Made by a program: the position numbers and the translations under genes. This document shows, piece by piece, positions 16,846 to 30,490 of a stretch of 64,000 bases of DNA. The notes below the pieces were generated by a model. That model worked only from the letters and a program-made list of their open reading frames with translations, searched no databases and had not been told where the DNA came from. The number at the start of each line of letters is the position of its first letter. Position 1 is the first letter of the stretch. Origin of the DNA: Bradyrhizobium sp. CIAT3101 (GTDB lineage Bacteria > Pseudomonadota > Alphaproteobacteria > Rhizobiales > Xanthobacteraceae); assembly GCF_029714945.1 (NCBI RefSeq), contig NZ_CP121634.1:8143001-8207000 (forward strand), given 5' to 3'.

Positions 16846-19653
16846 ATGAACGATTCCGTCTCGAAGCCCCCCTTCAACCCCTCGATCCAGGTTTCGCCGA
16901 ACAATCCCTGCCCGTTCCTGCGCGGCCTCGTCGGCGAGGGTTTTGTCGACGGCGGGACCGTCCCGCTCCGAACGCTGTCGCAGACCATCGCAAATGCAAG
17001 CGGCGAGACCGGGCTGAACAAGGTCTCGGCCCGTGTCCAGGTCCGCGGCGTTGCGCTGATCGCCAATGGCGCCTGTCACATCCTGCAAAGCATCTTCTGG
17101 GGCGCGCAACTCAATGGCCTGCGCGGCGGCCCGCTCGACAAGCTCGGTGCCGGCTCGCGCATCCTCGGCGTCGACGGGCGCGTCAACGAGGACGAGATTG
17201 CGCGGCTCGCCAGTTTCGGCGGCAGCTACACCGATCCCGATGGCGGCACCGAGACCGGGCTCAACGCCTCGCAAATCCAGACCTTCATGAACGACAATCT
17301 CAAACGCGCCGGCAATCAGGCGCGCTGGTACTACCGGATCCTGATGAAGTTCGAATGGCCGGTCCTGCTCAAGATCATGGGCAAGGGTCAGGGTGATGAC
17401 CGCTATCTCAGCGTGGCCGAGGTGAGGACATTGTTCAACGAGCGCAAATTCCCCGACAGGATCACCCAGCGGGTCGTCAGCCAGCCGGTCAAGCCGCCCT
17501 CGCTGATCCTGCGCGCGGCCGGCGGATTGGTCGCTGCGCTCGTCCTCTTTGGCATCGTCGCGCTGCGCTTTCCCGATCAATTCCAGCCGATGCTGCCCAA
17601 CGTCGTCGGACAACTCGTGGCCCCGCCATTGCCGAAGCTGGTCGAGCCCCACGCCGCCTACTGGCTCGAGCAGAACTGGGCGCTGGAGGACCGGCACTGG
17701 TTTCATCACGCGAGCCAGGGCACCGCGACCTTCCCGGTGCCCTATAGCTGGTTCATGGCGCTCGAGCAGCCGCGGCTGCATTTCTTCGCAAAGCCCGGGA
17801 TGCTCCATGACAGCGACCACCTGCAGCGCTTCGGCTTCATCCCCAGCCCGCAGACGATCAACACCGACGACGCCACCTTGCGCCGGTTCGGTTATGCCAA
17901 CGTCTACGACAAGACGAAGCCGGTGCCGGCGCGGCTTTGGGATCCGCCGGTCGACTGGGGCGCCCAGGCCGAAAACGTCGACGGCCTGCCCGTCGGCTTT
18001 GCGCGCATGACCGGCGTGCCGGATCCAGCGACCGGCAAGGTCGGCGAGGACCGGATCGGCCTGACCTGCGCCGCCTGCCACACCGGCCAGATCCACTACA
18101 AGGGCATCGACATCCGCTTCGACGGCGGCCCGGCGATGACCGACTTGCGGAAGCTCGAGATCACGACCGGCCTGTCGATCGCCTACACGCTCTTCGTGCC
18201 GGGGCGCTTCACGCGCTTCGCCGACCGCGTGCTCGGCCCCTCCGCCAGCGATGCGGATCGCGATGCGCTGAAGCAGAAGCTGAGCGCGATCGGCACGTTC
18301 CTGAAGGACTGGGAAGCGACCTACAGCAAGACGATCGAAGGCAAGACGCGGTTCAACGAGAAGACGAAGCGGGACGAGCAACAGCAGGACACCGAGGAAG
18401 GTTATGGCCGCCTCGACGCACTCAACCGCATCGGCAACCAGGTGTTCTCCCAGGACATGACGCTGAGCGGCCTCAGCGGCTTCGAGAAGAATCTGCATGC
18501 CAAGGACGCGCCGGTCAGCTTCCCGCCGATCTGGACCGTGCCCTGGCTCAAATACGCGCAATATGACGCGTCCATCGAGCAACCGCTGATCCGCAACGCC
18601 GGCGAAGCGCTGGGCGTGACCGCGCTGCTCAACCTGTCCGACACTACGCCCAAGGACACGCTGTTCCGCTCGTCGATGGACATCAAGAACCTGAACTGGA
18701 TCGAGGATCTGCTGAAGGGGTCGGCGCCCTATCCGAAGAAGCAGCTCTCCGGACTGACATCACCGAAATGGCCCTCGGACATCTTCGGCGATGCCGCGTG
18801 GAAGATCGACGGCGAGCGCGTCAAGCGCGGCCGCAAGCTCTATGCGGAGATCTGCGTCGAATGCCATCTTGGCCCGGTCAACGATCCCGTGTTCGACAGC
18901 GAATTTCCCGACCAGAGCATCTGGTCTTCGTCACGGTGGGAGACCATCGGCAATGAGAAATTCCTGAACGAGGTGCAGAAAAGCGTCAAAGGCATGGGGA
19001 CCGATCCCTCTCAGGCCAGCGTGCTGGCGACCCGGACGGTGCAGGTGCCGGGCTTCCTCAAGCTCGATCCCACGCAGAACCTCAATACCTGGTGGCGTTG
19101 CAATCTGCCGGATATTTCGTCAACCGACATGCCGTACTCGGTCGGCCTGATGGTGCTCGTCGACATCGTCAGCCGCAAGGCGATGGACGATGCGAAGATT
19201 CCCCCGAAGGTTCAGGACGCCTGGTGGGGTGCGCGCAAGAACTGCCCGAATTCCGGTCCGCAGCCGGCCGAGAAGAACGAGCCCGGGCCGTGGTATCGCG
19301 CGCGTCCGCTCAACGGCGTCTGGGCCACCGCGCCTTACCTGCACAATGGATCGGTGCCCTCGCTCTGGTGGATGCTGAGCCCTGCCGCCGAACGCCCCAA
19401 ATCGTTCTGCATGGGCGGTGGTCGCGACTACGATCCAAAGCAGGTCGGCTTCGCCGTCGCCGATGGCGAGAGCTGCAAGACCGGGCAGTCGCGCTTCTCG
19501 ACGCGCGCGGCTGATGGCACCGAGATGTTCGGCAACAGCAATGCCGGCCACTCCTTCGATGGCACGCCGGGCCCCGGCAAGGACGGGACCATCGGCCGCG
19601 TGCTCAAAGAGCAAGAGCGCTACGATTTGATCGAGTATCTGAAGACGCTTTAG
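16846..19653 (+). CDS. Membrane-anchored diheme cytochrome c, RoxA/peroxidase-like
   Basis: This is a 935-residue protein. Residues 1-215 form a soluble domain that I cannot assign. One transmembrane helix follows (about 221-242), then a large region with two c-type heme sites, CAACH at 408-412 and CVECH at 670-674. The region around the first heme (TCAACHTGQIHYKGIDIRFD) and later YDASIEQPLIRNAGEALGV resemble diheme cytochrome c peroxidase-like proteins of the rubber-oxygenase (RoxA/RoxB) superfamily. The N-terminus should stay in the cytoplasm and the heme part be periplasmic, as heme attachment requires. Reaction unknown: peroxide reduction or oxidative cleavage are the family options. It is monocistronic and ends before a palindromic repeat. 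Confidence 0.78.
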   Translation: MNDSVSKPPFNPSIQVSPNNPCPFLRGLVGEGFVDGGTVPLRTLSQTIANASGETGLNKVSARVQVRGVALIANGACHILQSIFWGAQLNGLRGGPLDKLGAGSRILGVDGRVNEDEIARLASFGGSYTDPDGGTETGLNASQIQTFMNDNLKRAGNQARWYYRILMKFEWPVLLKIMGKGQGDDRYLSVAEVRTLFNERKFPDRITQRVVSQPVKPPSLILRAAGGLVAALVLFGIVALRFPDQFQPMLPNVVGQLVAPPLPKLVEPHAAYWLEQNWALEDRHWFHHASQGTATFPVPYSWFMALEQPRLHFFAKPGMLHDSDHLQRFGFIPSPQTINTDDATLRRFGYANVYDKTKPVPARLWDPPVDWGAQAENVDGLPVGFARMTGVPDPATGKVGEDRIGLTCAACHTGQIHYKGIDIRFDGGPAMTDLRKLEITTGLSIAYTLFVPGRFTRFADRVLGPSASDADRDALKQKLSAIGTFLKDWEATYSKTIEGKTRFNEKTKRDEQQQDTEEGYGRLDALNRIGNQVFSQDMTLSGLSGFEKNLHAKDAPVSFPPIWTVPWLKYAQYDASIEQPLIRNAGEALGVTALLNLSDTTPKDTLFRSSMDIKNLNWIEDLLKGSAPYPKKQLSGLTSPKWPSDIFGDAAWKIDGERVKRGRKLYAEICVECHLGPVNDPVFDSEFPDQSIWSSSRWETIGNEKFLNEVQKSVKGMGTDPSQASVLATRTVQVPGFLKLDPTQNLNTWWRCNLPDISSTDMPYSVGLMVLVDIVSRKAMDDAKIPPKVQDAWWGARKNCPNSGPQPAEKNEPGPWYRARPLNGVWATAPYLHNGSVPSLWWMLSPAAERPKSFCMGGGRDYDPKQVGFAVADGESCKTGQSRFSTRAADGTEMFGNSNAGHSFDGTPGPGKDGTIGRVLKEQERYDLIEYLKTL

Positions 19654-19660
19654 CGGACCT

Positions 19661-19799
19661 TCTTACCTCGCCCCGCTTGCGGGGAGAGGTCGGATCGCCT
19701 CGGCGATCCGGGTGAGGGGGTACAGGTCTCACAACGATCTCGCGTGCGGAGAGAAGCCCCTCACCCCAACCCTCTCCCCGTAAGAACGGGGCGAGGGAG
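19661..19799. repeat. Long intergenic palindrome, family D
   Basis: The left part (CGCCCCGCTTGCGGGGAGAG, ending GTGAGGGG) is mirrored by CCCCTCACCCCAACCCTCTC and ACGGGGCGAGG on the right. A second copy is at 33433-33584. It separates two converging genes. Confidence 0.82.
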
Positions 19800-19822
19800 C
19801 ACACCGCCTTCGCGGATGCATC

Positions 19823-20770
19823 TCACTTGAACAGCGGCGTGCCCGGCACGAACGCATCAAACGCGGCCCAGAACTGGGAACGGTAGCGGTCCTGCTCCTG
19901 CAGGATCTCGTGCTTCGAGCCGGCGATCACGAGATGGGAGCCGGCGCGCAAATGGTAGGCGAACTCCTCGATCGCAGCCGTTGAAACGACCGTGTCGTTG
20001 GAGGCCGCCAGCATCAGGATCGGCTGCCGGATTTCGGACGGGTAGGTCATGCCCTTGAAGGTGTTCATCGCACGGAACGCGGAATCGGCCCAGGCAACCG
20101 TCGGTGACGCCAGGCCGAGCGTAGGGTCCTCCTCCAGGATCGCGGCGTTGCGCGCATAGCGCACGGGATCGCTGGTCAGCGGATTGTTGATGAAGGGGGA
20201 CAGCCCGGTGAGGTGGTCGCTGCCGCCGGGAACATAACCGCCGCCCCGCCCCAGCATCCGCATCGTCCTCAACAACATCCGCACCGGAAACGAGGTGGAG
20301 CGGCCGGGCAGGTCGATCATCGGCGCCGACAACACCATGCGGTCGAACCAGCGCTTTTGCGCATGCGCCAGCCGCAGCAGCACGGCGCCACCCATCGAAT
20401 GGGCCAGCGCGAAGAACGGCGGCGGACAATCCGGCAGCACCACCTGCTGCACGAAGGTCTCCACGTCGATCTCGTAGTCGGCGAAGTTGCGCACATAGCC
20501 CTTGCGCGGATCGCGAAGGCGGCGCGAGGAGTGTCCCTGCCCGCGCCAGTCGAACGTCGCCACCGCAAAGCCGCGGTCGCGCAAATCGCGTACGGTCTCG
20601 AAATATTTCTCGATCTGCTCGCTGCGCCCGGTGAAGACGCAGACGGTGCCCTTGCGGTTCGCCGGCGGCGCCCAGCGCGCAAAGCGCAGCTCGACGCCGT
20701 CGGGCGTCTTGATGGTGCCGCTGACGACGTCTTCGGGAACGGGATTGGACGGAATCGAGACCAGCGTCAT
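19823..20770 (-). CDS. Alpha/beta hydrolase, lysophospholipase/monoacylglycerol lipase type
   Basis: This 315-residue protein has the alpha/beta-hydrolase fold with nucleophile elbow AHSMGG, the preceding strand motif DWRGQGHS, and a C-terminal His in GSKHEILQEQDRYR. Those are the hallmarks of PldB or monoacylglycerol-lipase-like enzymes. There is no signal peptide, so it is cytoplasmic or peripherally membrane-bound. The likely role is hydrolysis of lysophospholipids or monoacylglycerols. It is divergent from the hsp20 gene, with the shared region holding the heat-shock promoter and ROSE element. Confidence 0.85.
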   Translation of the reverse strand: MTLVSIPSNPVPEDVVSGTIKTPDGVELRFARWAPPANRKGTVCVFTGRSEQIEKYFETVRDLRDRGFAVATFDWRGQGHSSRRLRDPRKGYVRNFADYEIDVETFVQQVVLPDCPPPFFALAHSMGGAVLLRLAHAQKRWFDRMVLSAPMIDLPGRSTSFPVRMLLRTMRMLGRGGGYVPGGSDHLTGLSPFINNPLTSDPVRYARNAAILEEDPTLGLASPTVAWADSAFRAMNTFKGMTYPSEIRQPILMLAASNDTVVSTAAIEEFAYHLRAGSHLVIAGSKHEILQEQDRYRSQFWAAFDAFVPGTPLFK

Positions 20771-20857
20771 GATCGGGAGTGCGTGGGCGCCAAGTGCTGT
20801 AACTCAAGTGCTGCAAATCAAGGGGCGGGAGCGCCGAAAAGGCGCCAGTGCCGCCCT

Positions 20858-20886
20858 CTTGAACGCTGTCTGGACTCACCCATATC
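20858..20886 (+). promoter_or_regulatory. Housekeeping-type promoter of hsp20
   Basis: CTTGAA (20858-20863), 17 bases, then CATATC (20881-20886) match the rhizobial sigma-70 pattern. The predicted start near 20893 gives a leader of about 114 bases, the usual length of a ROSE leader. Genes under ROSE control in Bradyrhizobium are typically transcribed from such promoters, with heat control exerted on the RNA. Confidence 0.7.
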
Positions 20887-20892
20887 ACCTTG

Positions 20893-21006
20893 GTGCAGGC
20901 CGCTACCAGTGTTTCGGAACCGGAACATCAGGCTGCACACAGACTAAAGCCCGGCCCGATTGGCGGGCGGGTTACCGAAAACAGTCGCTCAATGGAGGAC
21001 TAGACC
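20893..21006 (+). promoter_or_regulatory. ROSE-type RNA thermometer in the hsp20 leader
   Basis: The last hairpin before the ATG (20983-21001) pairs AGUC and CUC with GAG and GACU, so the Shine-Dalgarno sequence GGAGGA is locked. The single bulged G at 20987 falls in UCGCU, matching the conserved UYGCU signature of ROSE elements. A GC-rich hairpin (about 20949-20970) precedes it. In known ROSE elements this hairpin melts gradually with rising temperature and lets ribosomes bind. Here the pairing is directly visible; the melting is inferred from the family. Confidence 0.88.
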
Positions 21007-21468
21007 ATGCGTACCTACGATCTCACCCCGTTCTATCGTTCCACCGTCGGCTTCGACCGTCTCTTTAACCTGCTCGACCAGACGAGCTCGGACGGCAGCC
21101 CCGGTTATCCCCCCTACAACATCGAGCGTACCGGCGAGAACGCCTACCGCATCACCGTTGCGGTCTCGGGCTTCGCCAAGGATGAGCTCTCCATCGTCGC
21201 GAAGGAAAACACGCTGACGATCAAGGGCGAGAAAGTCGCCAACGAGAACTCGAAGTCCGAAGTGCTCTACCGCGGTATCGCCGCCCGTGCCTTCGAGCGC
21301 GCCTTCCAGCTTGCCGACTTCGTGCAGGTGAAGGACGCCTCGCTCGAGAACGGCCTGCTCCATGTCGAGCTCGTGCGCGAGATTCCCGAAGCCAAGAAGC
21401 CGCGCCAGATCGCGATCAACAGCGGCGTGCAGTCCGCGCAGGTGATCGAGAGCTCGGTCGCCGCCTAA
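21007..21468 (+). CDS. Small heat-shock protein, Hsp20/IbpA class
   Basis: This 153-residue protein has an alpha-crystallin domain (about residues 35-130) with the conserved strands NAYRITVAVSGFAKDELSI and ENTLTIKGEK, and ends in the C-terminal tail after the GLLHVELVREIPE strand. The N-terminal segment TPFYRSTVGFDRLFNLLD is typical of rhizobial class A Hsp20 proteins. It holds unfolding proteins in refoldable complexes for DnaK and ClpB. Temperature control is through the upstream ROSE element. An intrinsic terminator follows 28 bases after the stop, so the gene is monocistronic. Confidence 0.93.
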   Translation: MRTYDLTPFYRSTVGFDRLFNLLDQTSSDGSPGYPPYNIERTGENAYRITVAVSGFAKDELSIVAKENTLTIKGEKVANENSKSEVLYRGIAARAFERAFQLADFVQVKDASLENGLLHVELVREIPEAKKPRQIAINSGVQSAQVIESSVAA

Positions 21469-21495
21469 GCACGCAGCAACTTCCAGGTTACGAGA

Positions 21496-21521
21496 ACGCC
21501 CCGGTGCCCCGGGGCGTTTTT
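21496..21521 (+). terminator. Rho-independent terminator of hsp20
   Basis: ACGCCCCGG and CCGGGGCGT pair over 9 bp with a TGCC loop, followed by TTTTT ending at 21521. Confidence 0.9.
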
Positions 21522-21548
21522 CGTTGTTGATGTCGTCTCTCTCCCCAT

Positions 21549-21577
21549 CATCGTCCCGGCCTGCGCCGGGACGACAC
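21549..21577. repeat. Short dispersed palindrome, family E
   Basis: CATCGTCCCGGCCTGCGCCGGGACGA folds into a hairpin around GTCCCGGC/GCCGGGAC. The same core recurs at 22541-22563 and, inverted, at 22645-22668. Confidence 0.75.
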
Positions 21578-21689
21578 CGGTTGTTTGATTAGCCTTTTTG
21601 CATCGCATCACAGAACGGTGAGCGCGTAACGCCGCGCCCTCACGCTCCGTCCTTTGGACATCGAACCCAAAACAAGACGGAGAACGATC

Positions 21690-22460
21690 GTGACTTTCTG
21701 GCGCAGCCTTTTCGTCGCCGCGAGCCTGCTGGCGGCCCCCATCAGCCTTGCCCATGCGCAAACCCCGCAGACGGTGAAGGCGAAGAACGTCGTGCTGGTG
21801 CATGGCGCCTGGGCCGATGGCTCGAGCTGGTCGGAGGTGATCCCGATCCTTCAGGCCGCAGGCCTCAACGTCACGGCCGTGCAGAATCCGCTGGGATCGC
21901 TCGCCGAGTCGGTCGAGGCGACCAAGCGCGTGCTGGCCGAACAGGACGGTCCGACCGTGCTGGTCGCGCATTCCTGGGGCGGCACCGTGATCAGCCAGGT
22001 CGGTACGGATCCGAAGGTCACCGGCCTCGTCTACATCGCCGCGCGCGCTCCCGATGCCAACGAGGATTTCGTCGCACTGTCGAAGCAGTTTCCCACGGGA
22101 CCCGCGCGCGCCGGCATCGTCGAGCGCGACGGCTACACCAAGCTCTCGGAAGACGCCTTCCTGAAATATTTCGCCAACGGCGTCGCGCCGGAACGCGCGA
22201 AGGAGCTCTACGCGGTGCAATGGCCGACGGCCGCCTCGATCTTCGCCGGCCGCACCACTGAAGCCGCCTGGCATTCGAAGCCGAGCTGGTACGCGGTGTC
22301 GAAGAACGACGGCACCATCAACCCCGATTTCGAGCGCTTCCTCGCCAAGCGCATGAACGCGACCACGATCGAGCTCGACGCCGGCCACCTCTCGCTGGTG
22401 TCGCATCCGAAGGAGGTGGCGAATCTGATCCTGGAGGCCGCGGGGTATCCGCGCAGCTGA
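21690..22460 (+). CDS. Exported alpha/beta hydrolase, EstC-like
   Basis: This 256-residue protein starts with a Sec signal (FWRSLFVAASLLAAPISLAHA) and continues into an alpha/beta-hydrolase domain. It shows the oxyanion motif VHGAWADGSSW, the nucleophile elbow AHSWGG, and a late catalytic His in DAGHLSLVSHP. Close relatives are annotated as EstC-like esterases or hydroxynitrile-lyase-like hydrolases. GTG at 21690 is preferred over TTG at 21654 because GGAGAA sits at the right distance and the signal peptide then starts cleanly. Expected in the periplasm. The natural ester is unknown. Confidence 0.83.
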   Translation: MTFWRSLFVAASLLAAPISLAHAQTPQTVKAKNVVLVHGAWADGSSWSEVIPILQAAGLNVTAVQNPLGSLAESVEATKRVLAEQDGPTVLVAHSWGGTVISQVGTDPKVTGLVYIAARAPDANEDFVALSKQFPTGPARAGIVERDGYTKLSEDAFLKYFANGVAPERAKELYAVQWPTAASIFAGRTTEAAWHSKPSWYAVSKNDGTINPDFERFLAKRMNATTIELDAGHLSLVSHPKEVANLILEAAGYPRS

Positions 22461-22481
22461 GCGGCGATCGCTGAAACGCAG

Positions 22482-22507
22482 GAGACGCCTGAGTGCTCAG
22501 GCGCCTC
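22482..22507 (+). terminator. Terminator of the exported hydrolase gene
   Basis: GAG-A-CGCCTGAG pairs with CTCAGGCG-C-CTC across a TG loop; TTGTTTTGTT follows. The stem has one internal mismatch. Confidence 0.75.
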
Positions 22508-22540
22508 TTGTTTTGTTGTTTGGCTCGCTCTCTCCCCATC

Positions 22541-22668
22541 GTCGTCCCGGCGAACGCCGGGACCCATAACCACAGGGAGAAGTTTGGCGAAAAGTCGTAG
22601 TCCGCGACTCGCACCTCATCCCCACCGATAGATCACGCGGTATGGATCCCGGCGTTCGCCGGGACGAC
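22541..22668. repeat. Inverted pair of family E palindromes
   Basis: GTCGTCCCGGCGAACGCCGG at 22541-22560 and its near reverse complement CCCGGCGTTCGCCGGGACGA at 22648-22667 flank about 85 bases. Each half is itself a hairpin. They lie between two convergent genes and contain no gene. Confidence 0.75.
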
Positions 22669-22712
22669 ACTATGAGTGTTGCGCCAGCTCGCGTCTCACT
22701 AACCGCAGCAGA

Positions 22713-23489
22713 TCAATCCAGCCCCTGTGCCGCGGGCATCTCCTGCGTCGGCTGGATCGTTGCTGGCTGCTTGGCCTGACCGACAGTTGCCTGCGGCGCG
22801 GCCTCGGCGGGCTTGGGCTGCGCGGCGGCCGTCTGCTGCGTAGGCTGCGCTTGCGGCGCCTGGGCAGGCTGTGTCGTCGGCTCGACGGGCTTCGCGGCAG
22901 CCACCGGGGTCTCGGCGCGCGGCGGAGCCGCCTTCGGCAACGGGACGGTGCGGCTGGCGACATGCGGGATCGACGCCGGTGGGCGCGGCGGGCCGCCACG
23001 AACCATGGTCGGCGGCGGCAGCGCGCTTTGCGGCCGGTAAGGTGAAACCGAAGGCTCCTCATAGGCCGGCGCCATGCCATAGGCATCAGCGGCCGGCATG
23101 AAGCGCAAAATTCTTCCGTCCCGGGCATCGATCACGAGCCGGCCGTCGTCGCCGCGACGGTCGATCACCGCGATGGTGTAGACGGCGCCGCGCAGGCGCG
23201 GGATGCCGAGCGGCGAGAAGCCGTTCTCGCGCAGCACCGCATAGACCTCGGTGGCCGGCAGCAACGCCGGGGCCGGGCCGCGCTCCTCATAGCCATAGCC
23301 GTAACCGTAGCCTTGGCCGTAACGCGGCGGTGGCGGGGGCGCGACGACCGGCGGCCCGTAGGGCCCCTCGAAATCCGACACCGCAATCATGGCCCCGCCG
23401 GACATACCGCTCGCCGGAACCTGGGCCTGAGCAGCGGTTGCCGCCAGCGCCAGCGTGGCCGCGGCCACACATCCTGTGAAAAACTTCAT
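22713..23489 (-). CDS. Periplasmic proline-rich protein with PepSY-like segment
   Basis: This 258-residue protein has a signal peptide (MKFFTGCVAAATLALAATAA) and a short Gly-Tyr repeat (YGQGYGYGYGY, about residues 57-67). A segment around 78-130 (LRGAVYTIAVIDRRGDDGRL and DARDGRILR) looks like the beta hairpin of PepSY-type proteins. The last half is low-complexity Pro, Ala and Gln. It is exported, probably to the periplasm, with a disordered tail. No enzyme motif is visible. Such proteins are frequent in Bradyrhizobium and remain uncharacterised. ATG at 23489 is preferred over 23498 as it starts the signal peptide. Confidence 0.72.
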   Translation of the reverse strand: MKFFTGCVAAATLALAATAAQAQVPASGMSGGAMIAVSDFEGPYGPPVVAPPPPPRYGQGYGYGYGYEERGPAPALLPATEVYAVLRENGFSPLGIPRLRGAVYTIAVIDRRGDDGRLVIDARDGRILRFMPAADAYGMAPAYEEPSVSPYRPQSALPPPTMVRGGPPRPPASIPHVASRTVPLPKAAPPRAETPVAAAKPVEPTTQPAQAPQAQPTQQTAAAQPKPAEAAPQATVGQAKQPATIQPTQEMPAAQGLD

Positions 23490-23981
23490 GGTCGACACGC
23501 TCCTGTCAGGCCGTTCGGAGGGTCGCGCTCTTTCGCTTCTTGCGGCGTGGCGCGCCTTTCGAAGGGCTGAGGTGAAGCTTCATCCGGGATTTCGGCGGCG
23601 CTTGGGCCGGAACAGGGCGCGTTTACTTCAAAACCGGGGCCGCGCAACTTTCGGAAAGCGATTGATTGACATATCGGGAATCGGGACTTCCACGCGCTTG
23701 TGTGATAGACAAAAATTTGGCAAGGTGATGGTTAGGACAGGAAGACTGTCTCAATTTTGCTCGCGATTCCGGCACAGGGATTGCAGCGAAAACCGGCACT
23801 TTCGAGCGCCGGCAAGGTACCAGGCAAAGCCGTTCTCGGGGACGAAGAACGCCTAGGCCTGAATTTAAGAAAATGCGGCTCGCAACGGACGAGCGGTGAC
23901 CCAGAGGCGGGTGCCGCGGAACGCCCAAGGTGCGCCGAAGATAGCGGTGAGGCAGCTTGCCGCATGGAGAGGATTGGAACA
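23490..23981. other. Leader and promoter region of gltB
   Basis: These 492 bases separate the leftward PepSY-like gene from gltB. A frame in phase with gltB is open back to 23757, but it has no Shine-Dalgarno-supported start and does not resemble GltB propeptides. I treat it as untranslated. I see no clear sigma-54 (GG-N10-GC) promoter or palindromic regulator box. Confidence 0.5.
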
Positions 23982-28715
<4,734 letters not shown>

Positions 28716-28722
28716 ATACAAG

Positions 28723-28824
28723 AGCCTCATGGTGAGGAGGTGCGAAAGCGCCGTCTCGAACCATGAGACCACCAGCCGGGCCTTCATCCTTCGAGACGCG
28801 CGTTCCGCGTTCCTCAGGATGAGG
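28723..28824. repeat. Intergenic palindrome of family A inside the gltB-gltD spacer
   Basis: CTCATGGTGAGGAGG and the right-hand CCTCAGGATGAGG end an imperfect palindrome; internal TCTCGAACCATGAGA and CATCCTTCGAGAC are shared with the family A copy at 4567-4694. It lies between two genes whose products form one enzyme, so it may shape the relative amounts of gltB and gltD mRNA. Confidence 0.78.
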
Positions 28825-28870
28825 GTTTAGCTAGAGAACAAACGACCAAGCGGCAGGGACTTCGGGTTTA

Positions 28871-30322
28871 ATGGGCAAGATCACGGGTTTTCTCGAAATC
28901 GAACGGCATGACCGCAAGTACACCCCGGTCGCCGAGCGCGTGAAGCATTACAACGAGTTCGTCGTTCCCTTGACCGAAAAGGAAACGCGCGACCAGGCCG
29001 CGCGTTGCATGAACTGCGGCATCCCCTATTGCCACGGCACCGGCTCGGTCGCGCCGGGCACGCCGGGCTGCCCGGTCAACAACCAGATCCCTGACTTCAA
29101 CGACCTCGTCTATCAGGGCAATTGGGAAGAAGCCTCGCGCAACCTGCACTCGACCAACAATTTCCCGGAGTTCACCGGCCGCATCTGCCCGGCGCCGTGC
29201 GAAGCGTCCTGCACGCTCAACATCGACGACAACCCGGTCACCATCAAGACGATCGAATGCGCGATCGTCGACCGCGCCTGGGACAATGGCTGGCTGAAGC
29301 CTGAAGTCGCCGCGGTGAAGACCGGCAAGAAGGTCGCCGTGATCGGCTCGGGTCCGGCCGGCATGGCCTGCGCGCAACAGCTCGCGCGCGCCGGCCACGA
29401 CGTGCACCTGTTCGAGAAGTTCGCCAAGGCCGGCGGCCTGCTGCGTTATGGCATTCCCGACTTCAAGATGGAGAAGGGCGTCATCGACCGCCGCGTCAAG
29501 CAGATGGAAGGCGAAGGCGTCACATTCCACTACAACAGCCATGTCGGCGTCGACGGCAATGTCGATCCGCGCGAGATGCTCAACCAGTACGACGCGATCG
29601 CACTGACCGGCGGCGCGGAAGCCCCGCGCGACCTGCCGATCCCCGGCCGCGAGTTCGACGGCATCCACTACGCGATGGACTTCCTGCCGCAGCAGAACCG
29701 CCGCGTCTCCAGCGAACCCCTCAACGGCGTCACCGAGATTCTGGCCGGCGGCAAGCATGTCGTCGTCATCGGCGGCGGCGATACCGGAAGCGACTGCATC
29801 GGCACCTCGCTGCGCCAGGGCGCACTCTCGGTGACCCAGCTCGAGATCATGCCCGCCCCGCCCGAGCGCGAGAACAAGGGCCTGACCTGGCCGAACTGGC
29901 CGCTGAAGATGCGGACGTCGTCGAGCCAGGCCGAAGGCGCGGTCCGCGAGTACGCGGTGCTGACGCAAAAGTTCACCGCCGAGAACGGCAAGGTCAAGAA
30001 GCTGCACTGCGTGCGCGTCGACGACAAGTTCAAGCCGATCGAAGGCACCGAATTCGAGCTCGATGCCGAGCTGGTCCTGCTCGCGATGGGCTTTGTCCAT
30101 CCCGTCCACGAGGGCCTGCTCAAGCAGCTCGCGGTCGACCTCGACCCGCGCGGCAACGTCAAGGCCAACACGCTGGACTACCAGACCTCGCGCCCGAACG
30201 TGTTCTCCGCCGGCGACATGCGCCGCGGCCAGTCGCTGGTGGTCTGGGCCATCCGCGAAGGCCGGCTGTGTGCCCGGTCGATCGACACGTTCCTGATGGG
30301 GAAGACGGATCTGCCGCGCTGA
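28871..30322 (+). CDS. gltD: Glutamate synthase (NADPH) small subunit
   Basis: This 483-residue beta subunit passes electrons from NADPH to GltB. The N-terminal region has the two cysteine clusters for 4Fe-4S centres ([11 protein letters not shown] and [12 protein letters not shown]). An FAD-binding GxGxxG fold follows ([15 protein letters not shown], near residue 157), then an NADPH-binding fold ([12 protein letters not shown], near 298). The C-terminal FAD motif [16 protein letters not shown] closes the protein. Full length for the family. Distance from gltB is 155 bases, with the family A repeat between. Confidence 0.97.
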   Translation: MGKITGFLEIERHDRKYTPVAERVKHYNEFVVPLTEKETRDQAARCMNCGIPYCHGTGSVAPGTPGCPVNNQIPDFNDLVYQGNWEEASRNLHSTNNFPEFTGRICPAPCEASCTLNIDDNPVTIKTIECAIVDRAWDNGWLKPEVAAVKTGKKVAVIGSGPAGMACAQQLARAGHDVHLFEKFAKAGGLLRYGIPDFKMEKGVIDRRVKQMEGEGVTFHYNSHVGVDGNVDPREMLNQYDAIALTGGAEAPRDLPIPGREFDGIHYAMDFLPQQNRRVSSEPLNGVTEILAGGKHVVVIGGGDTGSDCIGTSLRQGALSVTQLEIMPAPPERENKGLTWPNWPLKMRTSSSQAEGAVREYAVLTQKFTAENGKVKKLHCVRVDDKFKPIEGTEFELDAELVLLAMGFVHPVHEGLLKQLAVDLDPRGNVKANTLDYQTSRPNVFSAGDMRRGQSLVVWAIREGRLCARSIDTFLMGKTDLPR

Positions 30323-30355
30323 GTTTTTTTGCTCGGCCGCCAAATTGGCAAACGG

Positions 30356-30460
30356 TGTCATCGCCCGGCTTGACCGGGCGATCCAGTATTCCAGAGACGT
30401 CAAACGTATGCGGGTGGGCCGCGGCGTACTGGATGCCCCGGTCAAGCCGGGGCACGACAG
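30356..30460. repeat. Dispersed intergenic palindrome, family F
   Basis: GTCATCGCCCGGCTTGACCG near the left and CCCCGGTCAAGCCGGGGCACGA at the right are imperfect mirror images; ATCCAGTA and TACTGGAT form an inner pair. The element fills the space between converging gltD and the 30491 gene. Confidence 0.78.
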
Positions 30461-30490
30461 CGGAGTGAGTGGCAACGCCCTCGCCGCCCC

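Noticed and set aside
16708..18582. 624-codon frame antisense to the diheme cytochrome
   Set aside because: Same codon-bias effect; no ribosome site or motif, while the sense frame has both heme motifs.
23757..23963. In-frame 5' extension of gltB
   Set aside because: No ribosome site; GltB propeptides are short and the extension is Arg/Gly-rich leader sequence.
28868..30475. 535-codon frame antisense to gltD
   Set aside because: Antisense shadow; GltD is complete and unambiguous.
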